Assembly: GCA_029718625.1 (NCBI GenBank)
Contig: CM056381.1
Location: forward strand, 55,546,157-55,610,156
Direction of reading: 5' to 3'
DNA length: 64,000 bases
Origin: Synaphobranchus kaupii
Lineage: Eukaryota; Chordata; Actinopteri; Anguilliformes; Synaphobranchidae
Shown: positions 1 to 10,953 of the stretch, piece after piece
Layout of the letters: every line of letters starts with the position of its first letter
Position numbering within the stretch: the first letter of the stretch is position 1
Program-made: the position numbers and the translations under genes
Notes under the pieces: model-generated
Told to the model about the DNA's origin: nothing
The model's database searches: none
The model's input: only the letters and a program-made list of their open reading frames with translations

Positions 1-583
1 ATACGATGCGCGCAAAAACCATGACATAATTCAAATGAAAATGCTAAAGGTGCACATTGCGTTTTCATTTGCAAGTTAATGTACGCACTTTATCTGACAA
101 TTTGAAAATGTTAATGCAAATCCATTTCATATTTAATTTTTCTCGCCCTCTACGACACAACCCTGCCATAATTTTAATGAAAATGAAAAACCACATTTGC
201 ATTAGCAGTTTCTTGTTGCAATCGCTTGATCCATGACAAAAAGGAAATTATAATTCAATTCGCCATTTAACATATCGTTTTCATGCTTTTGCGGCACAAG
301 AGTGACATAATTCAAATGCAATGGCATTGTATCCGTTTGCATTATAATTTCCGTGTGGTCACGCAAAAACCCTGCCAAAAATCCGAACAGAAAATGCAAT
401 GCAAACTGCAATGCAAATGCAAACTGTCAAAGCTGCCCATCAAGGCGGGGCCTCGAAGAAAGGGGCGTTACAGGGGACTGTTCAAACCACTGAACATAAT
501 GGTTGTCTGTGATTTCGGTCGTCAGGCAGTTACCAGGCTAGATAGCGACATTTCCTAGTCCTCTGTGTTTGGGGATTATAGGC
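1..583 (+). repeat. Left inverted arm of the foldback element
   Basis: Pairs with 2043-2631 in inverse orientation. The outermost visible match is ATGCGCGCAAAAACC near the first bases of the window; the innermost is GGGGATTATAGGC near 570-582. The short ORFs in the arm are repeats of the same low-complexity CATTTGCATT-type motif and are not genes. Confidence 0.85.
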
Positions 584-2042
584 GAAATGATAGGAATTAA
601 AAAGGAAACAAGGTAGCCTAAAAGTTACGACTAGCCATACCCAGCCCAATGTTAACTAAATTAATTTCACAATTTAGCCTGCTTTCGTTAATCTGGTGTG
701 GAAACTAGCTGATAGCCTAATGTTACGGGTTTCCGTGGCCAAAACCAGCCGGCTATTCATGGCAGGCTATGCCTGAAAAATGTGCTACCCTTTTCACCGT
801 GGGCATTTCCATCACGATTTCTATTAATTATTGTTTTCTTTTAGATAGCCTTACCCTTAGGCTATGTGCAGAGCAAAGGTAACGTAGTCCACAGAAAGCC
901 TGAGACAGCGATCTGTACGTGACACAGCTTGAGCCTACAGCCTAGCTACCAAAAACGGTGGATTTTGTATGGTATAACGTATAGAATCTAGGCTAATTAA
1001 ATAAAAATATAAAATTGTGTAATTAGGCCTATTCCGCATAGGCTATGTTGTGTAGTATGGACTGTCATTCATGTCTTTACCCAGCAGATGGCAATAAAAG
1101 ACTTGTAAAAACTAAATGACAGCTTATTTTTTCATTCGGTGAAAACCACGTTTGTATATAGCTAGTTCTGTGGTGAAAACATTGGGGAAACGACCCCGGC
1201 GGGCACAACCAAAGATTTTAGATATATGACACAACTGATTTTGATCTCCCTACTCACAAAGCCCATCAACCTTGGGGATTTTACCTGTAGCCTCTGCTAT
1301 TGTAATAATCTATATTTAGCCTAGTCATGAAGCAACATAGCCTAGCTACAGATGATTAAATATTTGTTTTTAATTATATTTTAATTTCATTATAACGTTA
1401 CACCATATAGGCTATCCTACAACACAATTCACCGTCTTTGGTAAGCTACTAGGTAGGCTATTCGCAGTCTCTGGAGCTTTCCAGATCTCAATGCTGTAAG
1501 ATGAGGCGGTTAGCCTCTATGACACTGATTTTCCTGTTGCAGCCTAGTTTACACAAAACATTTTAATTTGTTCAATTTAAATAGGCTCTTGATTATTGAG
1601 AGAACGTAAAAATTTGTCTTTTTAGAGGGTGTGCGAATACAGTGAGTTCCGACAATCAGTAGCCTAACCTATCCACACAGCTGTAAAAAATAAAATAATC
1701 CGTCAGTATTGGCACAGTGCCATTATGCTCAGTCTTTTAAGAACATCGGCTACAGAATCATTTTCATTTAAATAGGTCTACCACTCAGACACGATTAGAG
1801 ACATAAGCACTTATTTTATTGATAGCCTGCTTATTTTATTTTAGTGACATGGAATATAGGCTAAGCAACAGCCCAATGTTGGTTTATCACACAGCCCTGT
1901 CTAAGGCAACCCGGTGAACGGAAATCTATTGCCCTTAGGCTACGCAAGTCCTCCCTGCTATTAAGGTTAAGTTAGTAGGAACAACGGGCTGGCTAGGATC
2001 ATCGTAACGTTTAGGCTACCTCGTTTATAGTTTATAGCATTT
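584..2042. other. Non-coding interior of the foldback element
   Basis: About 1.46 kb of AT-rich sequence with many 'taggcta' and 'tagcct' motifs. No ORF over 60 codons, no TIR pair other than the enclosing arms and no RNA gene was recognised. Confidence 0.5.
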
Positions 2043-2685
2043 AGCCTATAATCCCCAAACACAGAGAACAAGGAAATGTCGCTATCTAGCCTGGTAACAG
2101 CCTGACGACCGAAATCACAGACAACCATTATGTTCAGTGGTTTGAACAGTCCCCTGTAACGCCCCTTTCTTCGAGGCCCCGCCTTGATGGGCAGCTTTGA
2201 CAGTTTTCATTTGCATTGCAGTTTGCATTGCATTTTCTGTTCGGATTTTTGGCAAGGTTTTTGCGTGACCACACGGAAATGATAATGCAAAAGGATACAA
2301 TGCCATTGCATTTGAATTATGTCACTCTTGTGCTGCAAAAGCATGAAAACGATATGTTAAATGGCGAATTGAATTATCATTTCCTTTTTGTCATGGATCA
2401 TGCGATTGCAACAAGAAACTGCTAATGCAAATGTGGTGTTTCATTTTCATTAAAATTATGGCAGGGTTGTGTCGTAGAGGGCGAGAAAAATTAAATGTGA
2501 AATGGATTTGCATTAACATTTTCAAATTGTCAGATAAAGTGCGTACATTAACTTGCAAATGAAAACGCAATGTGCACCTTTAGCATTTTCATTTGAATTA
2601 TGTCATGGTTTTTGCGCGCATCGCATGTTAACGAAATGCAATCGCCGATTTGCATTTTCATTTGAATTTTGGCGCGGATATGCTT
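2043..2685 (-). repeat. Right inverted arm with subterminal tandem units
   Basis: Reverse complement of 1-583, plus about 50 further bases of the same repeat family. Units centred near 2230, 2315, 2440, 2590 and 2655 share the core 'CATTTGAATT(A/T)TG'. The outer edge abuts exon 3 of a transposase-like pseudogene, so the element probably inserted near the start of that exon. Confidence 0.8.
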
Positions 2686-3303
2686 CCATAGCTGCACAGC
2701 CTGCTTTGTTCATTCACATCGACGAAACTGGCTTCAATCTGGCTAAGAGCAGGGGTCGGGGGAGAAATGTGATTGGACAGAGCCATGGTGAATGTCCCTG
2801 GCCAGCGCGGGGGAAATATCACCTTGTGTGCCGCCATAAGTCTGCAAGGACTTCTCCATCACCATGCCACCCTAGGTCCCTACAATACAGCGCACATGAT
2901 CACCTTTCTTGACACACTACATAATGCAGTTGCACAGGATGGACCAGAGCAGCCCAGGTTTGTTGTCTGGGATAATGTTAGTTTCCACTGGGCTGCGAAC
3001 ACTGGTTCACAAACCACAATAACTTTGAAGTTTTATACTTGGCCCCTTACTCCCCATTTCTCAATCCAATAGAGGAATTATTTTCGGCTTGGCGCTGGAA
3101 GCTGTATGACCGCCAACCACATGCCCGCATGCCTCTTCTGCAAGCAATGGAAGAGGCATGCAGAGGCATTGAGGTGGGGTCAGTCCAGGGTTGGATACGG
3201 CACGGAAGACGATATTTCCCCCGTTGCCTGGTCAGGGAAGATATTGCTTGTGACGTGGATGAGGTGATGTGGCCAGACGCAAACAGACGGCGGGATCCCT
3301 AAA
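2686..3303 (+). pseudogene. IS630/Tc1-mariner-like transposase, exon 3 remnant (copy A)
   Basis: Remnant of the DDE endonuclease exon found in better copies at 5028-5786 and 6970-7602. Recognisable motifs are FIHIDETGFNLAKS (first catalytic Asp), VVWDNVSFH (second Asp), NPIEELFSAWRWKLYDRQP (catalytic Glu) and the C-terminal CDVDEVMWPD, with a stop near 3303. At least two frame changes, near 2770-2800 and 3030-3045, split it across frames. Exons 1 and 2 are absent: the upstream side is replaced by the foldback arm. It lies 30 bases upstream of the left TIR of copy B. The family assignment (DDE_3-like, IS630/Tc1/mariner superfamily) rests on motif recognition. The copy is dead. Confidence 0.8.
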
Positions 3304-3816
3304 CCACCACCCCATCTCTACAATATACTGTTACAGTTTTTCTGAATTGCTAAAACACTAAACCCCATTCTCTGAACCAAATGCTCAGTGACCTGAACCC
3401 ATTTATTACTCTTGGCAAAACCATAAACAATTTTCACCTAGTTAGACACAATTTGCAGATCTCATTGACTCTTTTTGCAAAACTCTAAACAGATTTTCAC
3501 TCACTAAAACACATTTTGCACTTGTGATGCATAATGGTAACCACAGGTAGCAAAAGTTAAACACAATTAAAGCACAGGTGTCATAGCTTAAACACAACGA
3601 CTCAAAATTGATCACACTTGTTGCTAATGATGTGATGAAACCAATATAAGCCAGTTCAGAGTGCATAGGTTTTTGAAGGTTGAAGGTTGAAGGTTCATAT
3701 CAACAATGGACAAAAACGATTGGAGAGGCAGAGGAGGAGTGCGTGTAAGAGGTGGGGTACGAGGAGGAAGAGCAGGGGGACGAGGAAGAGCAAGACAAAG
3801 AATAGTAATTTCTGAT

Positions 3817-6221
3817 TACAGTTTTTTCCAATTGCTAACACAATAAAATGACATGCATAGCACAATTATTTAAACTGACACACAGAGAGCAAAACCTCTT
3901 CTCAAGTCTCCAAAACTCTAAACACATTTTCTGCTTTACGCACATTTTGCTATTCAAAATGGCACTTTTTAAATGCACTGAACACGGTTCTCTGCCTAAG
4001 ACACAACAATCTGACATAAAGTCACATGTTTGCCATTTCAAAACACTGCCATTCAAAATGACACTACATGAGCTAATTGGCCAATACATGTGCCACCTGG
4101 CCAAACACCTCAATGGTTAATTGTTACCACTTCAATCAGGAAGTAAGCACTATAAAATGACCACAGGTGAGCACCTTTCTTTTTACAACAACAAAGGAAG
4201 ACGTTGCAGAGAGAGGAAGAGGAAGAGGGAGGGTGAGAATAATAAGAGGGGGAGGAAGAGTGAGAGGTAGGGTTAGAGTTGGTAGAGGTCATGGCCAAAG
4301 AAGACAACAACTTTCAAATGAAATCAGAGTAACCTTAGTTGATCATGTCATCAACCATGGGCTGACAATGCGAGAGGCTGGACAGAGAGTGCAGCCCAAC
4401 TTGAGCCGTTTTACTGTCGCCTCTGTCATCTGGACATTTAGACTGGAGTACAGGTATGTAACCAAAATTTCCTTCACACTATGTAGTACACCCCATGTCA
4501 TAGTGTATCAGTTGGGTGACACCTGTTTACTTCATGAATGGTTGATGTCATACACTAACTGTACAAGTTTCCTGTACAATTTACTCTACTGTGGGGGAAA
4601 TATCTTTAGGCTACATTGTCCAAGCCCTATATTTTTGTTTTTCTAAAGGACTGAGAGACACAACCATGGTGGAGGAAGGGGCCAAATGTTCACCGGGGTA
4701 CAGGAAGCTGCCATTGTAAACTTGGTTTTGGCAAATAATGAAATCAGATTACGAGAAATTCAAAGCCACATCATCCAAGACAACACCATATTCAACAACA
4801 TTCAACGAGTCAGTCTGTCCACATTGGCTCGCATTCTCAAGCGAAACCAAATCAGAATGAAACAACTTTATAAGGTGCCTTTTGAGAGAAACTCTCAAAG
4901 AAACAAAGAGCTCAGACGAGCGTATGTGGATGTAAGTACAATATTGACTACAGTACACTACAAGCAACATTGTTTCCCAGTGTACTGGATAACACCATAT
5001 TGACTGATCTTTGTTCTTTGTTTTCAGAGAGTACTGGAAATGGATGCTCATGCAATCCCACATGAGTTCATCTTTATAGATGAGGCTGGGTTCAACCTAG
5101 AAAAGACCAGAAGAAGGGGAAGAAACGTCATTGGCCACAGAGCCATTATAGATGTTCCTGGCCAACGTGGTGGGAACATCACAATGTGCGCTGCCATCTC
5201 CAATACGCATGGTGTCCTCCAGCGTCATGCCAAGCTTGGACCATACAACACAGTCCATATGCTCACATTTCTGGACAGACTCCACAACATTCTCATACCA
5301 CCAGAGCGTATGAATGATGCAGACCATCAAAGAAACCGGTACGTTGTAGTATGGGACAACGTGAGCTTTCATCGTGCAGCCCCAGTCCAAAACTGGTTTG
5401 CTGACCACCCACCATTTCTCGTGCAATACCTCCCACCATACTCACCATTTCTGCACCCCATAGAAGAGTTATTTTCGGCATGGCGGTGGAAGGTATACGA
5501 CCGGCAGCCCTTTGTGCGCATGCCTCTTGTGCAGGCTATGGAAGAGGCATGTGATGAAATTGCTGTGGGCGCGATTCAGGGATGGATAAGGCACTCAAGG
5601 CGCTTCTTCCCTCGATGTCTGGCAAGGGAAGATATTGCCTGTGATGTGGACGAGGCGTTGTGTGGCCAGACCCAGCTGTGCGGCAAGATGCTGCCTAATT
5701 ATTTTTCTTGCCTCTTTTTTTTTTTCTATATTTTTTCTGCACATTTTTTCTGCTATTTTCTTTTTCAGTTTACTGTTTTTTTGTGAGCATATTTTTGTTC
5801 ACTCCAATGTAAATATATCTGCTGTGCATATGTTGCACTGACTTGTTTGGTTAAAAATGTTTCAACAGCATGTGTGTGTGTGTGTATCTGCAAATATTTC
5901 TGTGCATGTGAACAATCTGAAGAAGTCTCTACAATTTTAGTATTATGGCAAAGCATACTAAAGATGAGCGTGCTTTTCATTATGCCCAACAGTGTGTAGT
6001 TGGTTCGACAAAAATCTGGTACTATGAATGAAGTGTGTGCCATTTGGTGCAAAAGTTTGATTCTGATAATGCTATATGTAGTTCTGGTTGCAGTGCTTCA
6101 TTTTGCAGGATATATGAGGTATTTTGCAGTTTGGGTGTGTGGTTTTGTGAATTGTGTTAAGTATTTGGATAAAACCAGCCTAGTTAGCAAAATTGTGTTT
6201 TAGCAATCGGGAAAAACTGTA
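3817..6221 (+). mobile_element. IS630/Tc1-mariner-like transposon copy C, end-to-end, nested
   Basis: Both TIRs are present: the left reads TACAGTTTTTTCCAATTGCT and the reverse complement of the right (6193-6221) reads TACAGTTTTTCCCGATTGCT. The element is flanked by TA on both sides, as expected for Tc1/mariner-type TA duplication. Removing 3819-6221 joins copy B exon 1 across the gap, which independently proves nesting. Full length is ~2.4 kb, longer than a typical 1.3-1.7 kb Tc1, partly because the transposase has two introns. The long AT-rich 3' region includes a (TG)n tract near 5868-5884. Confidence 0.9.
4182..5786 (+). pseudogene. Three-exon RG-rich IS630-like transposase, copy C
   Basis: Exon 1 runs from about 4182 to 4453. 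It encodes an Arg/Gly-rich stretch (RGRGRGRVRIIRGGGRVRGR) followed by a helix-turn-helix-like region (GLTMREAGQRVQPNLSRFTV). The ATG used in copy B (3706) appears to be lost here, since the aligned bases read ACAAAGGAAG. A TATAAAA box lies at 4151. Exon 2 is 4649-4931 (AG acceptor TTCTAAAG, donor GTAAGT). Exon 3 begins at 5028 after TTTTCAG and is open to 5786. Catalytic residues, counted from Met 5040, are Asp14 (IDEAGFN), Asp106 (VWDNVSFH) and Glu142 (HPIEELFS). The normal C-terminus (DVDEVLWP in relatives) is changed after DVDEAL and runs into a Phe-rich tail. Probably inactive because of the missing start, though exon 3 is intact. Confidence 0.8.
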
Positions 6222-7654
6222 AATCCGAGCTACTGTAATAGACCATGGAATGACACTGAGGGAAGCAGGACAAAGAGTACAACCCAACATCAGCAGATTC
6301 ACTGTGTCCACCATAATCCGGAGATTCAGAGAAGAGAAAAGGTAATTGTTCTTTTTTGTCATTGAAAGTGTACAGTACTACTGTATATACAGATGTTTCA
6401 GTACATCACTTTGCCAATATACAGTAAAGGAGACTGGGGGGAAAGTCCATCACTGTACTGTACTGCATGTATATTTTTGTAACTGCACGTTCAATTTGTA
6501 GAATTGCAAGACTGCCATGTGAGGGTGGAAGGACACCTATGTTCTCCCAACAGCAAGAGGCCCTCATAGTTGACATGGTCCTTCAAAACAACACCATTAG
6601 ACTGCGTGAAATACAGCAGAGAATTATTGAAGACAATGCAAATTTTGAAGGAATCAACAGTGTCAGCCTTTCCACCATTGACTGTGTCCTCCAACGCAAC
6701 AGGGTGCACATGAAGCAGGTGTACAGAGTACCCTTTGAGCGCAACTCAGAAAGGGTCAAAGAGCAACGATTTCAGTATGTGCAAGTAGGTGTACATTCAG
6801 ACACATTCAGTGTTGATTGTTTACAGTTCAATACTACTGTATACTACATACTACTGTCAAGCTGCATGACATTGTAATGTATGTAAATCAGGAGTGCATA
6901 TACTGTACTCTACAGCATAGGTCTGTCTTTCTGTAGCACTTACAAAACTATATCTATTTCTACATATAGAGAGTGTTTGAATTGGATTCCATGGAAAGAC
7001 CCCATGAATACATTTTTGTGGATGAAGCTGGGTTCAATCTGGCCAAGAGGAGAAGGAGAGGCTGGAACATAATTGGCCAACGGGCCATTGTTGAAGTCCC
7101 TGGCCAGCGTGGTGGCAATGTCACATTATGTGCTGCCATAAGTAATCGTGGGGTTCTCCACCATCATGCCACCTTGGGGCCATATAACACCCAGCATCTT
7201 CTTACATTTCTGGGTGGTGTTCGAGATGTCTTGTTTGGGCGTGAGCAGCAGGATCATGAGCAGGCAGAGCATCCTGTCTATGTCATAGTTTGGGACAATG
7301 TCAGTTTCCACCGCGCCATCCAGATACGAGAGTGGTTCAACATCAACCAGCAATTCATAAATGTTTGCCTTCCACTGTACTCCCCTTTCCTCAACCCAAT
7401 AGAAGAGTTTTTCTCTTCATGGCGGTGGAAGGTACAGTATATGACCGACAACCCTACACCAGGGAAAATCTCCTACAGGCCATGGAATTGGCCTGTGGTG
7501 ACATAGGTGTGGAGTCAAGGTTGGGTCCGGCACACCAGAGGGTTCTACCCCCGTTGCCTGGCTAGGGAGAATTTGGCATGTGATGTAGATGAAGTCCTGT
7601 AGCCTGACCAAGCACGAAGACGTGATTCTGAGGCTGAATGACGAATCACTTGTT

Positions 7655-8719
7655 GACTTCTGTGTGACTGCGTGTCTCTGAAAGTAGCGTTGGAACGTTA
7701 GTTTTCTGTTCCATTTCGCCTCGTTACATTCCCATTTATTGAGAGGCTAGGGCGTGTATTTTCTACTAAGCTTGTGTTGGACTCTTCCCCTCCTGGCGTA
7801 TGTGCCTATGTGCATGTAGTTATCTGGACTCTTCTCCCCTGGCTCTTGTCTGTTCCTGCTTCCTAGTTTTTGCATGTGACTGCGAGCCTGTGAAAGTAGC
7901 CATGGAATGTTATATCTGTTCCTTCCCCTCATTACATTCCTCTTTACAGAGAGGAAGAGCGCTTATTCTCGTCTAATCTTGCGTTAGTCATGGAGCCCGT
8001 AAATGTCCGGAACAGCTGTTCTGTGTGTCCTTCAGTACCTGTCTTCCTATTGGAGGACTGGGCGATTTTGTTCGGAACTGTAGTTCTGTTCGCCCTTCGG
8101 GTACGTCTCCTCACAGGGAGACTGGGCGATTTTGTTCAGACAGTAGTTCTGTGCGTCCTTCAGTACCTGTCTCCGTACATGGAGACTGGGCGATTTTGTT
8201 CGGAACTGTAGTTCTGTTCGTCCTTCGGGTACGTCTCTCCTCACAGGGAGACTGGGCGATTTTGGTTTACATGTTTGCGTGTCTATGAGAGTAGCCTTGG
8301 AACGTTAGATCACTGTTCCTTTCGCCTCCTCGTATACTATTTCGTATTATTTTACAGTGTTTATTGGCTGTGTGTTTTATTTGTGCCATTACGCTACTCG
8401 CCAGTTTTTATGCGTCTCGTTACCGAGACAGGGCGTTTGTTATTTCTGGCTCGTTCTTTAGTCACTTAGCTCGTAGAAGTATGGGAGCCTAGTGCTTTGT
8501 TTCCATTCGCCTTGTTTGGTTTTCTTACTGAAAAACCTGGCATTTGCGCTTCTACTCATTGGCGTGTGACAGTGAGCCGGTTGGTAGCCTTGGTGTGTGT
8601 GTTTCCCTGTCTTGTCTCCTTCCCTTAACTACGGGGTTTCCCGTCCTAGTGGCCTCGTGCTTAAAGAATCCCCTTGCTGTGTTTGGCTCCTCCTACCTCA
8701 CACGTCACGCCGCATTACA
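7655..8719 (+). mobile_element. 5'-truncated long-LTR fragment (same family as 20642-22332)
   Basis: The 3' end CCTCACACGTCACGC..CATTACA matches the reverse complement of the end of the solo LTR at 20642-22332. Several blocks such as 'GGAACGTTAG..CTGTTCC..CGCCTCGTTACATTC' repeat both inside this fragment and in that LTR. The expected LTR start TGTCATGG is absent, so the 5' part is lost. No coding sequence. It lies between the end of copy B exon 3 and copy D. Confidence 0.7.
8027..8262 (+). repeat. LTR-internal minisatellite, ~65-bp units
   Basis: About four imperfect units with the cores GGAGACTGGGCGATTTTGTT and GTAGTTCTGTTCGTCCTTCG. The ORFs over it are repeats of the same motif and do not look like genes. 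Confidence 0.75.
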
Positions 8720-9150
8720 CAGCTATTATATGTTTATGTCTTACAGAGCATCAATTAAACACTGGTTTGATAAATTTAAAACACTACCATCAAAATAGTG
8801 TTCATGTATGTTTTGGCTTCATGAGGCCATGTTACATATTCAAATGCATAAAATTGTGTGGAAATAGTTTCCTTTTTCTCGTTTTGGTAAAGTGTATAGT
8901 TTTTTTGTCCCAAAATAGTTTTTATTATAGTTGATGCAACACAAATGTTACCTATTTTACCAAAACTCAGTCATTTCACTGATAAGTACAATGAGAAACA
9001 CTACAAAGAAAAGGTTTAGACTGTCTTTCTGGGGATGTAATGATAAATCAGTGCACAGATACAAAAAGGTAACAAAGGAAATATTTATTTGTTACTGCAA
9101 TACAGAATGCTGACTGAACTGGCTGAAAAACAAATATTGCAAAATGCAAT
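8720..9150. other. Non-coding AT-rich spacer, probable decayed transposon ends
   Basis: Contains phrases like 'aaaacactaccatcaaaatag' that resemble subterminal regions of the IS630-like family (compare 4042-4062). No clear TIR pair or ORF. Confidence 0.3.
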
Positions 9151-9158
9151 GAAACAGA

Positions 9159-10601
9159 TCACTCTGCATCCCGCCTCCAATCCTGGTGAGGCCAGAGGAC
9201 CTCATCCACATCGGCTGCGATGTTCTCCCTGGCTATGCAGCGACGGAAAAAAACACCTAGCATGGCGGATCCATCCCTGGCATGCGTTGGCGTGGATGTC
9301 ATCACATGCCTCCTTCATTGCCTGGAGTAGTGCCACATGTTCGTGGGGTCTGCGGTCATACACTCTCCACCGCCATGTTGAAAATAATTCCTCTATCGGA
9401 TTCACAAATATGGTGAATATGGTGGAAGGTGCAGCATTACAAAACGTGGGTTGTCAGCGAACCAATTGCGGACCAGAGCAGCCCGGTGGAAACTTACATT
9501 ATCCCAAATGACAATGTAGGTGGGCTGCTCTGGTCCCTCTTCCTGTGGGGGATGACGATATTTTTGAGTTCGTCAAGGAATGTTAGCAAACGGGGAGTGT
9601 TATAGGGACCAAGTTGTGCATGGTGATGTATGACCCCACGGTGACCAATAGCTGCACACATGGTGACATTTCCACTATGCTGCTTAGGGACATTGACAAT
9701 GGCACGGTTGCCGATGATGTTCCTCCCTCGCCGCCTGGTCTTCTGCAGGTTGAACCCTGCCTCGTCAATGAAAATATATTCATGGGGAGCAGCACTGGCA
9801 TCAAGTTCAAGCACTCTCTGAAAAAGAGAGAATGACCATATCAGACAAAAGGCCTACATACAGGAACACTGAGGTACATAGTGACAAGTCTATATGGAGT
9901 ACTGAGAGGATGTGGTCAGTTCCAGTAACCTGCTGTACTCACTTGCACATATTGGTATCGTTGCTCCGTCACTCGGTCAGAGTTGCGTTCAAATGGAACA
10001 CAATATACCGGTTTCATCCGCAGCTGGTGTTTATTCAAGACACGGTCGACTGTGGACAGGCTGACCCGGTCAATGTTTGCAAAATCGACATTGTCTTGCA
10101 GGACCCTGCCTCTGATTTCCCTCAGGGTGATGGCATTATTTGCCAAAACCATGTTGATCATGGTGGCCTTTTGCTCGTCTGTGAATTTCCGGCCTCTGCC
10201 ACCTCTTGCTGGCCGTCTTTATATTCTGTGAAAAGTATATACACATTATAGGCTACACATTTTATACGTAAATGTAAGACACTGTGCGCACTGTAGATAT
10301 CCATAGAAACCATAAAGTTATACTGTAATTACTGTAGAGAGTACTGAAAACTACTCAAGTGGTTACTTACCTATTCTCTTCTCTAAATGCCCGGATAACT
10401 GAGGCTACTGTGAAGCGGCTCAGGTTCGGCTGGACTCGCTGCCCAGCTTCAGTCATGGTCAGGCCGTGATTGATTACATGGTCTACCGAGTTGCACATAT
10501 TTCATTGGATATATTGGCTCGCCTTTGCCCGCCCGCCCGCCTGCCTGCCTTCCTCCTCCTCCTCCCACTCTTCCTCTTCCTCTGTGTTCTTGCTGCTCCA
10601 T
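9159..10601 (-). pseudogene. Three-exon RG-rich IS630-like transposase, copy D (antisense)
   Basis: Minus-strand copy. Exon 1 spans 10601-10371, starting ATG with MEQQEHRGRGRVGGGG; a frameshift between the RG-rich part and the VINHGLTMTEAGQRVQ helix-turn-helix-like part disrupts it. The donor is GTAAGT at 10370. Exon 2 is 10216-9943 (274 bases), with NNAITLREIRGRVLQDN and VPFERNSDRVTEQRY. Exon 3 begins at 9817 (AGAGTGCTTGAAC), carries IFIDEAGFNLQKTRRRGRN and NPIEELFSTWRWRVYDRRP, and ends with TGA at 9159-9161 after ADVDEVLWP. The exon 3 region between ~9400 and 9500 is in a shifted frame. Same exon structure as copies B and C, so the introns are ancestral to the family. Inactive. Confidence 0.8.
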
Positions 10602-10953
10602 CGTCTTGCCCAACACCTGTATAAGTCAACTGAGGCCTCTTTTATACTCTGGCACATGATTGAAGTGTTTTTCCAATTGAGTTTGCACAGGTGAGACATG
10701 AGTGAGACCAATTGGTAATCAGGGTGTTGCATTTTGAAGGCCAGTGTTTTCCAGGTGAACAAAGTGTGCTAAATGATGCAATTTATGTTTAGAGTTTTGC
10801 AAAAATGTGGTTTAGAATGATATTTGAGTGAGAACAATGGAATTGTGCTTAGAGTTTAGCAGTTTGGAGTCATGTTGTTGATACATGAGCTTCAAGTTTT
10901 CAGAATTGTGTGCATAGTTCCATTTTTTGTGTGTATACAATGAAGAAAAATAT
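10602..10953 (-). other. 5' flank of transposon copy D
   Basis: Contains the family's subterminal motifs in reverse (GTTTTGCAAAAATG, GCTTAGAGTTTAGC). No intact TIR is found before the gypsy LTR begins at 10954, so the outer end is missing or diverged. Confidence 0.4.

Larger units (their letters stand above)
1..2685. mobile_element. Foldback-type DNA element with ~0.6 kb inverted arms
   Basis: The first ~583 bases reappear as their reverse complement at about 2043-2631, with only scattered mismatches and small indels (compare the conserved block around 421-480 with 2150-2210). The ~1.46 kb between the arms is AT-rich, holds no credible ORF and is dense in 'taggcta' motifs. The arms are built from degenerate units around 'CATTTGAATTATG...GTTTTTGCG', about five in the right arm. 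The last units run past the visible pairing to ~2685, where transposase-like sequence begins. Long arms made of tandem subrepeats are typical of foldback elements. No transposase is inside, so the family is not identifiable. The left end lies at or beyond the window edge, so no target duplication can be checked. Confidence 0.8.
3706..7602 (+). pseudogene. Three-exon RG-rich IS630-like transposase, copy B (broken)
   Basis: Predicted cut-and-paste transposase. Exon 1 starts at ATG 3706 with an Arg/Gly-rich N-terminus (MDKNDWRGRGGVRVRGG and onward). It is interrupted at 3816 and continues at 6222 with a helix-turn-helix-like segment (TLREAGQRVQPNISRFTV), ending at a GT donor after 6341. Exon 2, 6502-6784, is 283 bases long as in copy C, and has a second DNA-binding-like region with VPFERNSERVKE. 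Exon 3 starts after TATAG at 6970 and carries FVDEAGFN, VIVWDNVSFH and NPIEEFFSSW, with 35 residues between the second Asp and the Glu. A 5-bp insertion near 7432 (aaggtaCAGTA) and a later compensating indel near 7515 change frame before the TAG at 7600-7602. Inactive. Confidence 0.8.
3332..7654 (+). mobile_element. IS630/Tc1-mariner-like transposon copy B, interrupted by copy C
   Basis: The left end carries the family TIR TACAGTTTTTCTGAATTGCT at 3332, followed by subterminal motifs of the AAAACTCTAAACAC type. Its transposase exon 1 starts at 3706, is broken at 3816 by copy C, and resumes at 6222. Exon 2 (6502-6784) and exon 3 (6970-7602) follow. No matching right TIR is seen: about 50 bases after the stop codon the sequence becomes an LTR fragment (7655-8719), so the right end is lost or displaced. 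Without copy C the recognisable length is ~1.9 kb. Confidence 0.75.

Noticed and set aside
202..558. Small ORFs in the foldback arms that recur at 2115-2425
   Set aside because: They recur because the arms are inverted copies; their motifs come from repeated CATTTGCATT units.
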